Below, in pieces: positions 35,263-44,345 of a stretch of 64,000 bases of DNA. The notes below the pieces were generated by a model. It saw only the letters and a list, made by a program, of their open reading frames with translations, ran no database searches and was not told the DNA's origin. The stretch's first letter is position 1, and each line of letters starts with the position of its first letter. Source of the DNA: Cryobacterium aureum (GTDB lineage Bacteria > Actinomycetota > Actinomycetes > Actinomycetales > Microbacteriaceae); NCBI RefSeq assembly GCF_002954245.1, contig NZ_PPTG01000014.1, positions 1 to 64,000 of the forward strand, given 5' to 3'. Both the position numbers and the translations under genes were made by a program.

Positions 35263-36710
35263 TGTCATTTGTTCTATGGATTCCCCTGGTCGGCCCCCTC
35301 GCCGTCGCCGGCCTCAGCCTGCTGCTGCGCGGCTCGGCACTGCGCCGTTTCGTCGGCGTTGCCGCGTCAAGCGCCGTGCTCGTCTCCGGCCTGCTCCTAG
35401 TCAGCGCTGTCTTGAACGGCGACGTACCCGAAAGTGGCGGCGGCATGCTGCGCGCCGACGCCCTCTCCGCCTACATGCTCACCGTCGTCGGCGCGGTCGG
35501 ACTCATCTCCACCTGGGGCGGCCTCAGCAGCGCCGCGTCGAGCCGCACCAAGGACGCCGCCGGCTACGAGGCTCTCATCGCCCTGTTCCTGGCCGCGATG
35601 TCACTCGCTGTGCTGGCCGACAGCATCGGCCTGATGTGGGCTGCCGTTGAGGCCACGACCATCGCCACCGCATTCCTGGTCGGCCACCACCGCACCCGCC
35701 GTTCCCTCGAAGCTGCCTGGAAATACGTCATCCTCGGCTCCGTCGGTGTCGCAATCGCGCTGCTCGGCATCGTGTTGATCTACGCCGCGTCGGTCGGCAC
35801 CGACACCCCGACCCTGTCCTGGGTACTGCTGAGCCAATCCACGCGAGGCCTCGACCCGGCGCTCATCACCGCCGGCGGAGCCCTCGCCGTGCTTGGTTTC
35901 GCCACCAAGTCTGGCCTCGCCCCAATGCACAGCTGGCTGCCGGATGCCCACAGCCAGGCTCCAGCGCCGGTCTCCGGCCTCATGTCAGGCGTGCTGCTGT
36001 CGGTCGCGCTCTACGCGATCCTGCGCATCCAGTCGATCACCAACCTCGTGATCGGCCCGGAGTTTCTGCGCACCATGCTCAGCATCGGCGGCCTGCTGTC
36101 GCTGCTCGTGGCCGCCTCCCTGCTCATTCGCCAACGCGACTACAAGCGGATGCTCGCCTACTCCAGCATCGAGCACATGGGCCTGATGGCGATCGGTGTG
36201 GCGATCGGCCCAGCCGCCCTCCCCTCGGTGCTGCTGTACATCCTCGGTCACGGCCTGATCAAGGCCACCCTGTTCGTAATCTCAGGCCGCATCCTCAAGG
36301 TCGAGGGCACCCCGGTGATCTCGGATGTGCGCGCCTTGCTGGTGCGACGGCCGGGCCTCGCCGTGCCCTGGCTCATCGCCATGGCCGCCATCGTCGGCTT
36401 CCCCCCGTTCAGCATCTTCTTCTCCGAAGTCGGCATCATTATGGCCGGTTGGTCGGTGGGCCTCGGCGGCGTCGTTGGAGCGGCTCTCGTGCTGCTGCTC
36501 GTGATCTTCGCAGCGTTCACCCGCCTCACCGTGCAGATGACTATCGGTGCTCCCGCGGACGGCGCAGCGTTCACCCCGGACTACTCGACCCACGGCCCGC
36601 GCCTGCCGATCATTCTGGCCCTGGCCACGACGGCCTCGATCGCATTCGTGGCCGAACCGGTCGGCACTCTTCTGTTGCAGGCCACAGCCGTTCTCGGAGG
36701 TACCAACTAA
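35262..36710 (+). CDS. hycQ: Ehr complex antiporter-like membrane subunit (HyfF/HycQ)
   Basis: 482 residues, about 14 transmembrane helices. Antiporter-family motifs: LADSIGLMWAAVEATTIATAFLVG, FATKSGLAPMHSWLPDAHSQAPAPVSGLMSGVL and YSSIEHMGLMAIG, with the glutamate and lysine of the proton half-channel retained. This is the second antiporter-like subunit of the complex. TGATG start overlap upstream and TAATG downstream. Mycobacterial equivalent Rv0086. Confidence 0.88.
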   Translation: MSFVLWIPLVGPLAVAGLSLLLRGSALRRFVGVAASSAVLVSGLLLVSAVLNGDVPESGGGMLRADALSAYMLTVVGAVGLISTWGGLSSAASSRTKDAAGYEALIALFLAAMSLAVLADSIGLMWAAVEATTIATAFLVGHHRTRRSLEAAWKYVILGSVGVAIALLGIVLIYAASVGTDTPTLSWVLLSQSTRGLDPALITAGGALAVLGFATKSGLAPMHSWLPDAHSQAPAPVSGLMSGVLLSVALYAILRIQSITNLVIGPEFLRTMLSIGGLLSLLVAASLLIRQRDYKRMLAYSSIEHMGLMAIGVAIGPAALPSVLLYILGHGLIKATLFVISGRILKVEGTPVISDVRALLVRRPGLAVPWLIAMAAIVGFPPFSIFFSEVGIIMAGWSVGLGGVVGAALVLLLVIFAAFTRLTVQMTIGAPADGAAFTPDYSTHGPRLPIILALATTASIAFVAEPVGTLLLQATAVLGGTN

Positions 36711-38200
36711 TGGCTGACGAACTCATGGCCGATGAGCTCCGCCACCTCGACCGCGCGGCCTTGCCGGCCGCCGCCGGCGCGCTTCTGGATGCCGGCAGCC
36801 GCCTGGCCCTGGTCGCCTGCCACGAGGACATCGACAACTTTCGCATCGTCTATTCTTTCGTCGGGGCCGCATCGTTGCGGGCCGACCTGGTGGTCACTGT
36901 GCCGCGTGACGATGCCTGGATTCCCAGTCTGGCCGAGATCTCACTGCCGGCCGGCAACTTCGAGCGCGGAATCCGTGACCTGTACGGCGTCGTTCCTCGC
37001 AATCACCCGCAGCCGCACCGTCTGGTGCGCCATGGCCACTGGCCGCGCGGCTGGTACCCGATGCTGCGCGCCAACGCGCTCGTGCCCGAGTTCGAGCCCG
37101 ACGTGGAATCATTCCCCTTCGCGCCCGTTGAGGGACCCGGCGTCTATGAGATCGCCGTCGGTCCGATTCACGCCGGCATCATCGAGCCCGGCCACTTTCG
37201 CTTCTCCGTGGTCGGAGAAACCATCGTGCGGATGGAAGCCCGCCAGTGGTACCTGCACCGCGGTGTCGAAAAAGTGTTCGAGGGCAAGAGTGCGGCCGAA
37301 GGAGTACTCCTGGCCGAGCAGATCAGTGGCGACACCGCCGTTGGTCACTCCCTCGCCTTCGTCATGGCCGTTGAGCAGGCCGCTGGAATCGAGGTTTCGG
37401 AGCCCGACCGGCTTCTGCGCGCTCTGCTTCTGGAACTCGAGCGTCTCTACAACCACGTGACCGATCTTGGCTCCCTGGCCAATGACGTGGGGTTCGGCAT
37501 CATTGACGCCCACGCCCAGGGGCTCCGTGAGCAATTACTTCGCATCAATAGGTCGGTCACCGGCCACCGCCTCCTGCGCGGTGCCCTCAGCGTCGGCGGC
37601 ACCCGGGTGAACGCGCTTCCCGAAGCCGCCGATCTGGTGCGCATTGCCGCGGCCATGGCCGAACTGGTCAGCATCACGCTCGGCCATGCCATCGTGCGCG
37701 GCCGTTTCACCGGCACCGCCCGCCTCTCCAACGCGCACGCGACCCAGATCGGAACGCTCGGCTACGTCGCACGCGCATCGGGCATCGACACGGATGCCCG
37801 CAACGAGCATCCGTTCGTCAATCTTGGCGAAGTCTTCCACATCGTGACCGAAGACAGCGGTGACGTGCTCGCCCGCTATACCGTGCGCGCCCGTGAGGTA
37901 GAGGTGTCGACCGCGGTCGCCGTCGACCTACTGCGGCGTCTGAAGGGCCACACCGGCACTGCGTTCAGCGTGAACCCGACGACCGCCGGCACCGGACTGG
38001 CCCTCGTCGAAGCGTGGCGCGGAACAGCAACGCATCGGGTTGAACTTGCCACCGATGGCACGCTCGCCCGGGTCAAGGTCGTCGACCCGTCGTTCCTGAA
38101 CTGGCCGGCCGTACCGGACGCCCTGGCTGAAACCATCGTTCCCGACTTTCCGCTGGCCAATAAGAGCTTCAACCTCTCCTATGCCGGCAACGACCTCTAG
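36710..38200 (+). CDS. hycE: Ehr complex large subunit (HycE-like NuoC/D fusion lacking NiFe ligands)
   Basis: 496 residues: NuoC-like part (1-130, with FERGIRDLYGVVPRNHPQPHRL) fused to a NuoD/hydrogenase large-subunit part. GPIHAGIIEPGHF (151-163) and YLHRGVEKVFEGK (181-193) are conserved, but the site of the Ni-binding RxCGxC reads EQISGDT (203-209) and the C-terminal DPCxxC reads DPSFLN (459-464). Only one cysteine (Cys37) exists in the whole protein, so no [NiFe] centre can form. Starts with a TAATG overlap. Matches Rv0087 in position. Confidence 0.88.
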   Translation: MADELMADELRHLDRAALPAAAGALLDAGSRLALVACHEDIDNFRIVYSFVGAASLRADLVVTVPRDDAWIPSLAEISLPAGNFERGIRDLYGVVPRNHPQPHRLVRHGHWPRGWYPMLRANALVPEFEPDVESFPFAPVEGPGVYEIAVGPIHAGIIEPGHFRFSVVGETIVRMEARQWYLHRGVEKVFEGKSAAEGVLLAEQISGDTAVGHSLAFVMAVEQAAGIEVSEPDRLLRALLLELERLYNHVTDLGSLANDVGFGIIDAHAQGLREQLLRINRSVTGHRLLRGALSVGGTRVNALPEAADLVRIAAAMAELVSITLGHAIVRGRFTGTARLSNAHATQIGTLGYVARASGIDTDARNEHPFVNLGEVFHIVTEDSGDVLARYTVRAREVEVSTAVAVDLLRRLKGHTGTAFSVNPTTAGTGLALVEAWRGTATHRVELATDGTLARVKVVDPSFLNWPAVPDALAETIVPDFPLANKSFNLSYAGNDL

Positions 38201-38233
38201 GCCGGTTCGCGAAGGTTCGGGCTGCAGCAGCAA

Positions 38234-38569
38234 CTACTCCTGTTCGAGGTGGCGGAGCAGTGCGTGCGAGTCGGTGAGATTGGCCAGCACCATGCGCTTC
38301 GCTGCGGCCAGAAGTTCGATCGCACTCGGGTCGCGCAGCGCATAGAAGATGGAGTTGCCCTCCCGGCGGGTGATGACGACGCCGGCCCGGCGCAGTACGC
38401 CCAGCTGCTGGGACAGGTTGGACAGCTCGCAGCCGAGTGCTTCGGCGAGTGACCCCACCGAACGCTCGCCGGCGACGAGCTGTTCCAGCACCTGCACGCG
38501 CAATGGATGCCCGAGCGACTTGAACAAGTCGGACTTCAATTGGGCAGCGGGAAAACCTGAAGACAACAC
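38234..38569 (-). CDS. ArsR family winged-helix regulator of the Ehr locus
   Basis: 111 residues: FKSLGHPLRVQVLEQL, then the recognition helix LGCELSNLSQQLGVLRRAG and the wing ITRREGNSIFYALRD. No metal-site CVC motif is visible, so a redox or other signal is more likely than metal. It ends 33 bases from the Ehr large-subunit stop, convergent. Mycobacterial Rv0081, an ArsR-type hypoxia-linked regulator, lies beside the matching cluster. Start GTG 38569 appears leaderless from the promoter at 38576-38604. Confidence 0.85.
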   Translation of the reverse strand: MLSSGFPAAQLKSDLFKSLGHPLRVQVLEQLVAGERSVGSLAEALGCELSNLSQQLGVLRRAGVVITRREGNSIFYALRDPSAIELLAAAKRMVLANLTDSHALLRHLEQE

Positions 38570-38575
38570 AGGTTG

Positions 38576-38604
38576 AGTATATCGCTACCTTATGATTCTT
38601 TCAA
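38576..38604 (-). promoter_or_regulatory. Promoter of the ArsR gene, leaderless layout
   Basis: On the minus strand TTGAAA (38599-38604) and TATACT (38576-38581) are separated by 17 bases. Six bases lie between the -10 box and GTG 38569, so the transcript should start at the first codon. The bases AAAGAATCATAA next to the -35 resemble part of the palindrome at 30976-30999. Confidence 0.65.
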
Positions 38605-38620
38605 CTAGATGGGGCCTCTC

Positions 38621-39478
38621 TCATCTGCGGCGCAGCACCCCGTCATTGAGGAGGGCACGCGCGTAGCCGAGGCCGTTGCCGAGCGCGTTCGGGTGAAAGT
38701 TGGCCGGCGCGAAGGGGTTCAGCGGGTCGAAGGCGAAATACGGTATTCGCGACCCGATACCATGCCCAGCGAACTCCTGCGAGGCATCAACGAAGCGGAT
38801 GCGCGGTGTCGCCATGGCCGCAACGGATCCGGCAATAACCGTGTTCAGCGCGTCTGTGGCCCTATTGAGTACATCGCCCAGCGGGGAGAATCCGGGCTTG
38901 AACTGGCGCGGGTAGCTCAGTACCGCGATCTGCGCCCGCGGCAACGTCGCCGCTACAAGGCCGTACGTGCCCACGAGTTTGGGGGCGAGGGCGCTGAGCT
39001 GAGCCAGGCTGTTGTTGATGGCACCGAGGCAGACCGGACTGGCCGGGTCGGGCGCACAGGCCGCCAACACGACGTTGGAGCCGGCATCGATGCCGCCAAC
39101 GGTCAAGGTGACCAGAGCGGTACTGGGGCTGACCCCCACCAGCTGAGCCGGGACATCCGCTGTGCTAGCCCCGGAGCACGCGTTGTTCGACACGAGTCTA
39201 TAGGGGCTGACTACGGCCGAGAAGATCGGGTAGCTCGCCCGTTTGGAGCGCAGGCACGTGGTACCGTCGAGCACGTAGGGCGGGGCACCCTGACCCGAGG
39301 TGAATGAGTCGCCCAGAGCGACATAGCCGGGAGCGGAAGCGGCAATCGAGGCTGCGGGACCGGAATCGGTCTGGGCCAGGGCCGGGGCGCTCACCGCGCC
39401 GGCGAACAGGGCGGCCGTGAGCACGGCGACGGTGCCGAGGCGTGGCAGGAATCGCGAAACTAATCGTTGATTTTTCAT
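38621..39478 (-). CDS. Secreted SGNH/GDSL-type hydrolase with altered oxyanion motif
   Basis: 285 residues with a clear signal peptide (basic start, hydrophobic 14-30, cleavage after APALA at about 35). Block I is ALGDSFTSGQGA (Ser58); the C-terminal His is in NFHPN (His262). Six cysteines suggest disulfides. The usual GGND block reads GGID (128-131), so the oxyanion-hole Asn is replaced by Ile. Lipase/esterase activity outside the cell is the family expectation, but activity may be reduced. No strong Shine-Dalgarno at ATG 39478. Confidence 0.82.
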   Translation of the reverse strand: MKNQRLVSRFLPRLGTVAVLTAALFAGAVSAPALAQTDSGPAASIAASAPGYVALGDSFTSGQGAPPYVLDGTTCLRSKRASYPIFSAVVSPYRLVSNNACSGASTADVPAQLVGVSPSTALVTLTVGGIDAGSNVVLAACAPDPASPVCLGAINNSLAQLSALAPKLVGTYGLVAATLPRAQIAVLSYPRQFKPGFSPLGDVLNRATDALNTVIAGSVAAMATPRIRFVDASQEFAGHGIGSRIPYFAFDPLNPFAPANFHPNALGNGLGYARALLNDGVLRRR

Positions 39479-39551
39479 GCCACGAACGTAGACCCGGTCA
39501 TCAGACCCGGCAAGGCGTGTCAACGACTCGGATTCGGGCGACGCGCGCGAA

Positions 39552-39581
39552 AAGGCCCGCACTGCAAGCAGTGCGGGCCTT
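39552..39581 (-). terminator. Intrinsic terminator of pnp
   Basis: Arms AAGGCCCGCACTGC (39552-39565) and its exact complement (39568-39581) surround a 2-base loop, followed on the minus strand by TTTT. It lies 67 bases past the pnp stop. Confidence 0.85.
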
Positions 39582-39647
39582 CCGTCTACCCGACCGACCT
39601 GGCGAGAGGTGATCGGGAGATCTATTGGGGCAGGTCAGACCTGGGTC

Positions 39648-41936
39648 TTAGGCCTCGATCGAAGCGTCTGCGCTGTCGGAGGCCGCAGCGCGACCCTCGG
39701 TGTCAGCAGGCTCTTCGAGTACCGGGGCGAGCGACAGCTTGCCACGGTCATCGATCTTCGTGATTTCCACGAGAACCTTCTGGCCGACGCCGAGCACGTC
39801 TTCGACATTTTCGACGCGCTTGCCACCAGCAAGCTTACGCACCTCTGAGATGTGCAGCAGACCATCCTTGCCAGGGAGCAACGAAACGAAGGCACCGAAC
39901 GCGGCGATCTTGACGACGGTTCCGAGGAACTGCTCGCCAACCTCGGGGTTGGTCGGGTTCGCGATGGCGTTGACCTGGGCGCGAGCGGCCTCGGCCGACG
40001 GTCCGTCGACGGCGCCGATGTACACGGTGCCGTCTTCCTCGATCGAGATGTCGGCACCGGTGGTGTCCTGGATCGAGTTGATCGTCTTGCCCTTCGGGCC
40101 GATCAGCTCGCCGATCTTGTCGACGGGGATCTGCACGCTAATGACGCGGGGCGCGGTGGGCGCCATCTCGTCGGGAGCGTCGATCGCCGCGTTCAGCACG
40201 GAAAGGATCGTGGTGCGGGCATCCTTCGCCTGCGTCAGCGCGCCGGCCAGAACCGAGGCTGGGATGCCGTCGAGCTTGGTGTCGAGCTGGATCGCGGTGA
40301 TGAATTCGCTTGTGCCGGCGACCTTGAAGTCCATGTCGCCGAGGGCGTCTTCGGCGCCGAGAATGTCGGTCAGGGCCGCGTAACGGGTCTGACCGTCAAC
40401 GGTGTCGCTGATCAGGCCCATGGCGATGCCGGCGACCGGGGCGCGCAGCGGCACTCCGGCGTTCAGCAGCGACAGGGTGGAGGCGCAGACGGAACCCATC
40501 GAGGTGGATCCGTTGGAGCTGAGCGCCTCTGACACCTGACGGATGGCGTACGGGAACTCCTCACGCGACGGCAGCACGGGAACCAGGGCACGCTCGGCGA
40601 GCGCTCCGTGGCCGATCTCGCGGCGCTTCGGCGTTCCAACGCGGCCGGTTTCACCGGTCGAGTAGGGCGGGAAGTTGTAGTTGTGCATGTAGCGCTTCTT
40701 GGTGACCGGGCTCAGCGAGTCGATCGACTGCTCCAGCTTGAGCATGTTCAAGGTAGTGACGCCCAGGATCTGGGTTTCGCCGCGCTGGAAGATGGCCGAG
40801 CCGTGCACGCGCGGGATGACCGCTACTTCGGCGTCGAGCGGACGGATGTCTGCCAGCCCACGACCGTCGATGCGGATGCCCTCGTTGAGCACGCGTGAGC
40901 GCACAACGAGCTTGGTGACCGACTTGTAGGCCGCGTTGACCTGGTTGTTGGCGCTCGAGTCGAGCTCGCCGGCGTCAACCTTGGCCGCGATGGCGGTCTT
41001 GACCGATGCCTTGAGCGCGTCATCGGCGTTCTGACGTTCGACCTTGTCGGCGATCGTGTACACCGTCTTGAGCTGGTCGTACGACAGCGCAGCCACGGCG
41101 TCGTAGGTTGCCGGCTGGTACGGCGGGAACAACGCGAAGTCAGCGGTCGGCTTGGCGGCAGCGTCAGCTACCTGCTGCTGCGCGAAGACGAGCTGCTTAA
41201 TGAAGGGCTTGGAAGCCTCGATGCCCTGGGCAACGACGGCTTCGTTCGGCGCGATGGCGCCACCCTTGATCAGGTTCCAGGCGGCGTCGGTGGCTTCGGC
41301 CTCGATCATCATGATCGCGACGTCCTGCACGCCGGCGGCATCCGTGACTACCCGGCCGGCAACGACCATGCTGAACACGGCGTCGTCCAGCTGTGAGTGC
41401 TTCGGGAAGGCAACCCACTGGCCGCCACCGTTCTCGTCGGGGATGAGGGCGACGCGAACGCCACCGATCGGTCCGGAGAACGGCAGGCCGGCGAGCTGGG
41501 TCGACATGGAGGCCGCGTTGATCGCGAGCACGTCGTACAATTCGTCGGGCTCGATGGCCAGGACGGTGATGACAACCTGGATCTCGTTGCGGAGACCGTC
41601 GACGAACGACGGGCGCAGCGGCCGGTCGATCAGGCGGCAGGTGAGGATCGCGTCGGTCGATGGACGACCTTCGCGGCGGAAGAAGCTGCCCGGAATGCGG
41701 CCGGCAGCGTACATGCGCTCTTCGACGTCGATGGTGAGCGGAAAGAAGTCGAAGTTGTCCTTCGGCTGCTTGCTGACGCTCGTGGCGGAGAGCAGCATCG
41801 TCTCTTCGTCAATGTAGGCGGCGGCAGAACCCTGCGCCTGCTGGGCGAGACGCCCGGTCTCAAAACGGATAGTGCGCTTGCCGTACTTGCCGTTATCGAT
41901 AACGGTTTCGGCGAACGTGATTTCTGGACCCTCCAT
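39648..41936 (-). CDS. pnp: Polyribonucleotide nucleotidyltransferase (PNPase)
   Basis: 762 residues: two RNase PH domains separated by a helical domain, then a KH domain ([19 protein letters not shown]) and an S1 domain ([20 protein letters not shown]). Phosphorolytic 3'-5' RNA decay and, in actinobacteria, RNA tailing. I chose ATG 41936 ([16 protein letters not shown]) preceded by AAAGGAG; an in-frame ATG twelve codons upstream is the alternative. rpsO, its usual upstream neighbour, lies 4.9 kb away with a permease and other genes between. Terminator at 39552-39581. Confidence 0.95.
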   Translation of the reverse strand: MEGPEITFAETVIDNGKYGKRTIRFETGRLAQQAQGSAAAYIDEETMLLSATSVSKQPKDNFDFFPLTIDVEERMYAAGRIPGSFFRREGRPSTDAILTCRLIDRPLRPSFVDGLRNEIQVVITVLAIEPDELYDVLAINAASMSTQLAGLPFSGPIGGVRVALIPDENGGGQWVAFPKHSQLDDAVFSMVVAGRVVTDAAGVQDVAIMMIEAEATDAAWNLIKGGAIAPNEAVVAQGIEASKPFIKQLVFAQQQVADAAAKPTADFALFPPYQPATYDAVAALSYDQLKTVYTIADKVERQNADDALKASVKTAIAAKVDAGELDSSANNQVNAAYKSVTKLVVRSRVLNEGIRIDGRGLADIRPLDAEVAVIPRVHGSAIFQRGETQILGVTTLNMLKLEQSIDSLSPVTKKRYMHNYNFPPYSTGETGRVGTPKRREIGHGALAERALVPVLPSREEFPYAIRQVSEALSSNGSTSMGSVCASTLSLLNAGVPLRAPVAGIAMGLISDTVDGQTRYAALTDILGAEDALGDMDFKVAGTSEFITAIQLDTKLDGIPASVLAGALTQAKDARTTILSVLNAAIDAPDEMAPTAPRVISVQIPVDKIGELIGPKGKTINSIQDTTGADISIEEDGTVYIGAVDGPSAEAARAQVNAIANPTNPEVGEQFLGTVVKIAAFGAFVSLLPGKDGLLHISEVRKLAGGKRVENVEDVLGVGQKVLVEITKIDDRGKLSLAPVLEEPADTEGRAAASDSADASIEA

Positions 41937-42299
41937 GTGGGGGTTTTCTCCTTTAAGTTTGCTTCTCGCCATGCTGGCGACGAAGGCTCGCGTGCCCGTA
42001 TGACAGGCGAGTGGGACGAGGAGCCCGAACGGGCAGGACTAAGTGTGCGCGTCAACTGTTTTATTTCAACGCTGTCGCTTTGCTGGCCACCAGTAGAAAT
42101 TCACCAGATTCAACGCCCTGGGGAACCACCACCGAGGACCAGCTTCCTACCAGCTGCGCTCCGGTTGCTCGGCCACTTCCGAAGAAGGACCGTACCGAGC
42201 TTATCAGACCCAGAATCAGCCCCGAACTGGGGCCACGTAGTCGGTGGGCACGGTCGGAGTCTCGGGCAGAGTAGCGGTGACTGAAAGGAGGGCGCGATT
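41937..42299. promoter_or_regulatory. pnp leader and divergent promoter region
   Basis: 363 bases without a gene. Near the pnp start are short hairpins TCGCC-atgct-GGCGA (41966-41980), CTCGC/GCGAG (41987-42011) and GCCC-gaac-GGGC (42023-42034), which could form the structured leader through which pnp is often autoregulated. The right end holds the ribosome site AAAGGAGG (42284-42291) of the SGNH-GAF gene. No clear promoter boxes. Confidence 0.4.
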
Positions 42300-43511
42300 G
42301 TGCAGGGACTGAGACGACTACTAGTTGTCGGGATTATGCGCGCGTGGATGAAACTGGCTCTGCAGAACAGTGACACTATTCCACGGCCGACCGGACCTCC
42401 ACAGGCCCACTCGCCGGGGACGAACAGCGATCGTGTGCTGATTCTTGGCGGCGGCACCGCTGCCGGTTGGGGAGTCACGAGCCACGATCTAGCGCTGCCC
42501 GGATCGTTGGCCCGTGCACTATCGACTCGAACGGGCCGCGGTACGGATGTGACCCTGGTTGCCGACCCCTTTGGATTTCTGGAAGGGCTCCCGAATCTGC
42601 TCATCGGACAAGATCTGAGCCAGATCAATGCGGTCGTCGTGTTTATCGGCGTGAATGATGCCGTGAATCTCACCACTGAACGGGCGTGGGAGCGAAACAT
42701 GGGCCTGCTGCTCCGGGCCCTCGAACGGGAAACGTCCGACGGAACGTACATGTATGTGATGGACATCCAACCGATTCGAACAATCCCCGCTTTTGACAGC
42801 TTGCTCGGGTCCATCGCCAACGCGCACGCACGTCGTTTGACCGCGCGCACGGAGAGGGTGTGCCGAGGCATCCCGCGAACGGTGTACCTGCCACTAACTA
42901 AGAACACAATTCTTCTCTCCGGCCTGGTCTCCGGTCGGTATCGAAATTCATCGGACTACCGTCTGTGGGGCGAATTCCTGGCCCGCGAAATGGCCGATCG
43001 ACTCGATCTGGCCCAGGACCATCTCGGCCCGAACAAGGCCAGGTCACTGCCGATCACAGCGCCGCGCGAGGTTGAGGCTGGTGACGAACCACGTGTGCGG
43101 GAGGCGCGCTTTGATCCGGTCCTAGCCTTGGCGCGACAGTCCTTCGGCACCGAGTCCGCGGCCTTCCTACTTCGCGATCATTCCGGGTTGCGAGTGGTGG
43201 CAAGTGCAGGACCGACGGATGACAATCCGGCGGGATCCGATTCCCTGTCGGCCACCGTCGTTATCCAGCCGGGAGCACTCGTGGTTGGCGATACCCAAAA
43301 AGACGAGCGTTTTCGCAGCAACTCGTACGTAACGGGTGCGCCGTTCGTGCGATTTTTCGCGGGGTTTCCGATCGAATCACCGTCGGGGGAACGAATCGGT
43401 ATTCTGTGCGTGTTCGACCCGGAACCACGCATTCGTGCGGATATTGACATCGTGCTCCTGCGGCAACTGGCCCTGATGATTCAGGATGAACTGCACGCGA
43501 TCAGATTGTGA
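42300..43511 (+). CDS. SGNH-hydrolase-like / GAF two-domain protein with altered catalytic block
   Basis: 403 residues. An N-terminal hydrophobic stretch (7-20) is followed by an SGNH-like domain (about 44-225): block I reads ILGGGTAAGWG (48-58) where active enzymes have GDS, while the GVND block (117-120) is kept. A GAF-type domain occupies about 250-403 (RQSFGTESAAFLLRD, FFAGFPIESPSGERIGILCV). Starts at GTG 42300 with AAAGGAGG. A sensor role with a non-catalytic or atypical hydrolase domain is inferred. Its end overlaps the convergent gene by 11 bases. Confidence 0.75.
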   Translation: MQGLRRLLVVGIMRAWMKLALQNSDTIPRPTGPPQAHSPGTNSDRVLILGGGTAAGWGVTSHDLALPGSLARALSTRTGRGTDVTLVADPFGFLEGLPNLLIGQDLSQINAVVVFIGVNDAVNLTTERAWERNMGLLLRALERETSDGTYMYVMDIQPIRTIPAFDSLLGSIANAHARRLTARTERVCRGIPRTVYLPLTKNTILLSGLVSGRYRNSSDYRLWGEFLAREMADRLDLAQDHLGPNKARSLPITAPREVEAGDEPRVREARFDPVLALARQSFGTESAAFLLRDHSGLRVVASAGPTDDNPAGSDSLSATVVIQPGALVVGDTQKDERFRSNSYVTGAPFVRFFAGFPIESPSGERIGILCVFDPEPRIRADIDIVLLRQLALMIQDELHAIRL

Positions 43512-44298
43512 AGGTATCGCGCCAGGCAAGGCCAGCGACGGTTTCGCCGGCCGGTCGGTACTCCAGGCCGATCCACCCGTCATAACCAAGAGTGCGCAGT
43601 TCGGCAAAGAATGAATTCCAGCCGATCTCGCCGGTGCCCGGCTCAGCGCGGCTGGGCGGGTCGGCGATCTGCACGTGGGCAACGTGCTGGAAGAGCGCGC
43701 GCAGGCGGCTGATCACATCGCCCTGCTGCACCTGGGCGTGGTAGACGTCGTAGAGGATTCTAAGGGACTCGCTGCCGACGGCTTCCACCACCGAAGCGGC
43801 CTGTTCAACGGACGCGAGCACGAATCCAGGAGCATCCCGCTGATTCATCGCTTCGAGCACGAGAATCACGTCGGTTGACGCCGCTTGCTCGGCCGCCCAG
43901 GCCAGGTTGGTGACATAGGTCGCGAAAGCACGATCCCACCGGACCCCCTCAGGAACCAGGCCGCCCATGACGTGGATGCGCGTCGCACCGAGACCGGACG
44001 CGTATTCCAGCGATCGAGAGATGCCATCGCGGAACTCGCGGACCGAGTCAGGTCGACAGGCGTAGCCGAACCTCGACGGGGACTTGCTCGCACCCGCTGG
44101 CGTGTTGATGAGTACCTGCTGCAGCCCGGCATCCGCCAGTCTGCAGCGCAATTGCGTGGGTGGAAAATCGTAGGGGTTCGCGTATTCGACGCCAGTGAAT
44201 CCGGCCGCGGCCGCTGCATCGAAACGTTCCAGGAACGGTAGTTCCGTAAAGAGCCATTTGAGGTTCGCGTCCAGGCGGAGCGGGGTGTGTTCGCGCAT
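43501..44298 (-). CDS. Hydroxypyruvate isomerase-like TIM-barrel protein
   Basis: 265 residues of the xylose-isomerase-like barrel. The opening DANLKWLFTELPFLERF and the glutamates Glu149 (VLEAMNQRDAPG) and Glu246 (GLEYRPAGET) match the two catalytic glutamates of E. coli Hyi closely in spacing. Interconverts hydroxypyruvate and tartronate semialdehyde in characterised members; related sugar isomerases are possible. Lies 36 bases downstream of the ModA-like gene and is probably co-transcribed. Confidence 0.85.
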   Translation of the reverse strand: MREHTPLRLDANLKWLFTELPFLERFDAAAAAGFTGVEYANPYDFPPTQLRCRLADAGLQQVLINTPAGASKSPSRFGYACRPDSVREFRDGISRSLEYASGLGATRIHVMGGLVPEGVRWDRAFATYVTNLAWAAEQAASTDVILVLEAMNQRDAPGFVLASVEQAASVVEAVGSESLRILYDVYHAQVQQGDVISRLRALFQHVAHVQIADPPSRAEPGTGEIGWNSFFAELRTLGYDGWIGLEYRPAGETVAGLAWRDTFTI

Positions 44299-44323
44299 AG
44301 CTATTTCCTCGTCGTCGCGGAGA

Positions 44324-44345
44324 GCGCTGTGCGGTCACACAGCGC
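44324..44345 (-). terminator. Hairpin between ModA-like and isomerase genes
   Basis: 8-base arms GCGCTGTG (44324-44331) and CACAGCGC (44338-44345) around a 6-base loop that contains the ModA-like stop codon. There is no T-run, so it is more likely an attenuating or RNA-stabilising hairpin than a full terminator. Confidence 0.45.

Noticed and set aside
36449..36709. Upstream extension of the HycE-like large subunit
   Set aside because: The frame is open but lies inside the HycQ gene; the TAATG overlap at 36708-36712 and homology set the start at 36710.
31140..38200. Functional group 4 [NiFe] hydrogenase or formate hydrogenlyase
   Set aside because: Both Ni-ligand motifs are missing from the large subunit, one cluster cysteine is missing from the small subunit, and no formate dehydrogenase, ferredoxin subunit or hyp genes are present.
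31140..38200. Respiratory complex I (nuo) operon
   Set aside because: Gene order, NuoC/D fusion, HyfE-like subunit and lack of nuoE/F/G/I/J match the hydrogenase-related family, not complex I.
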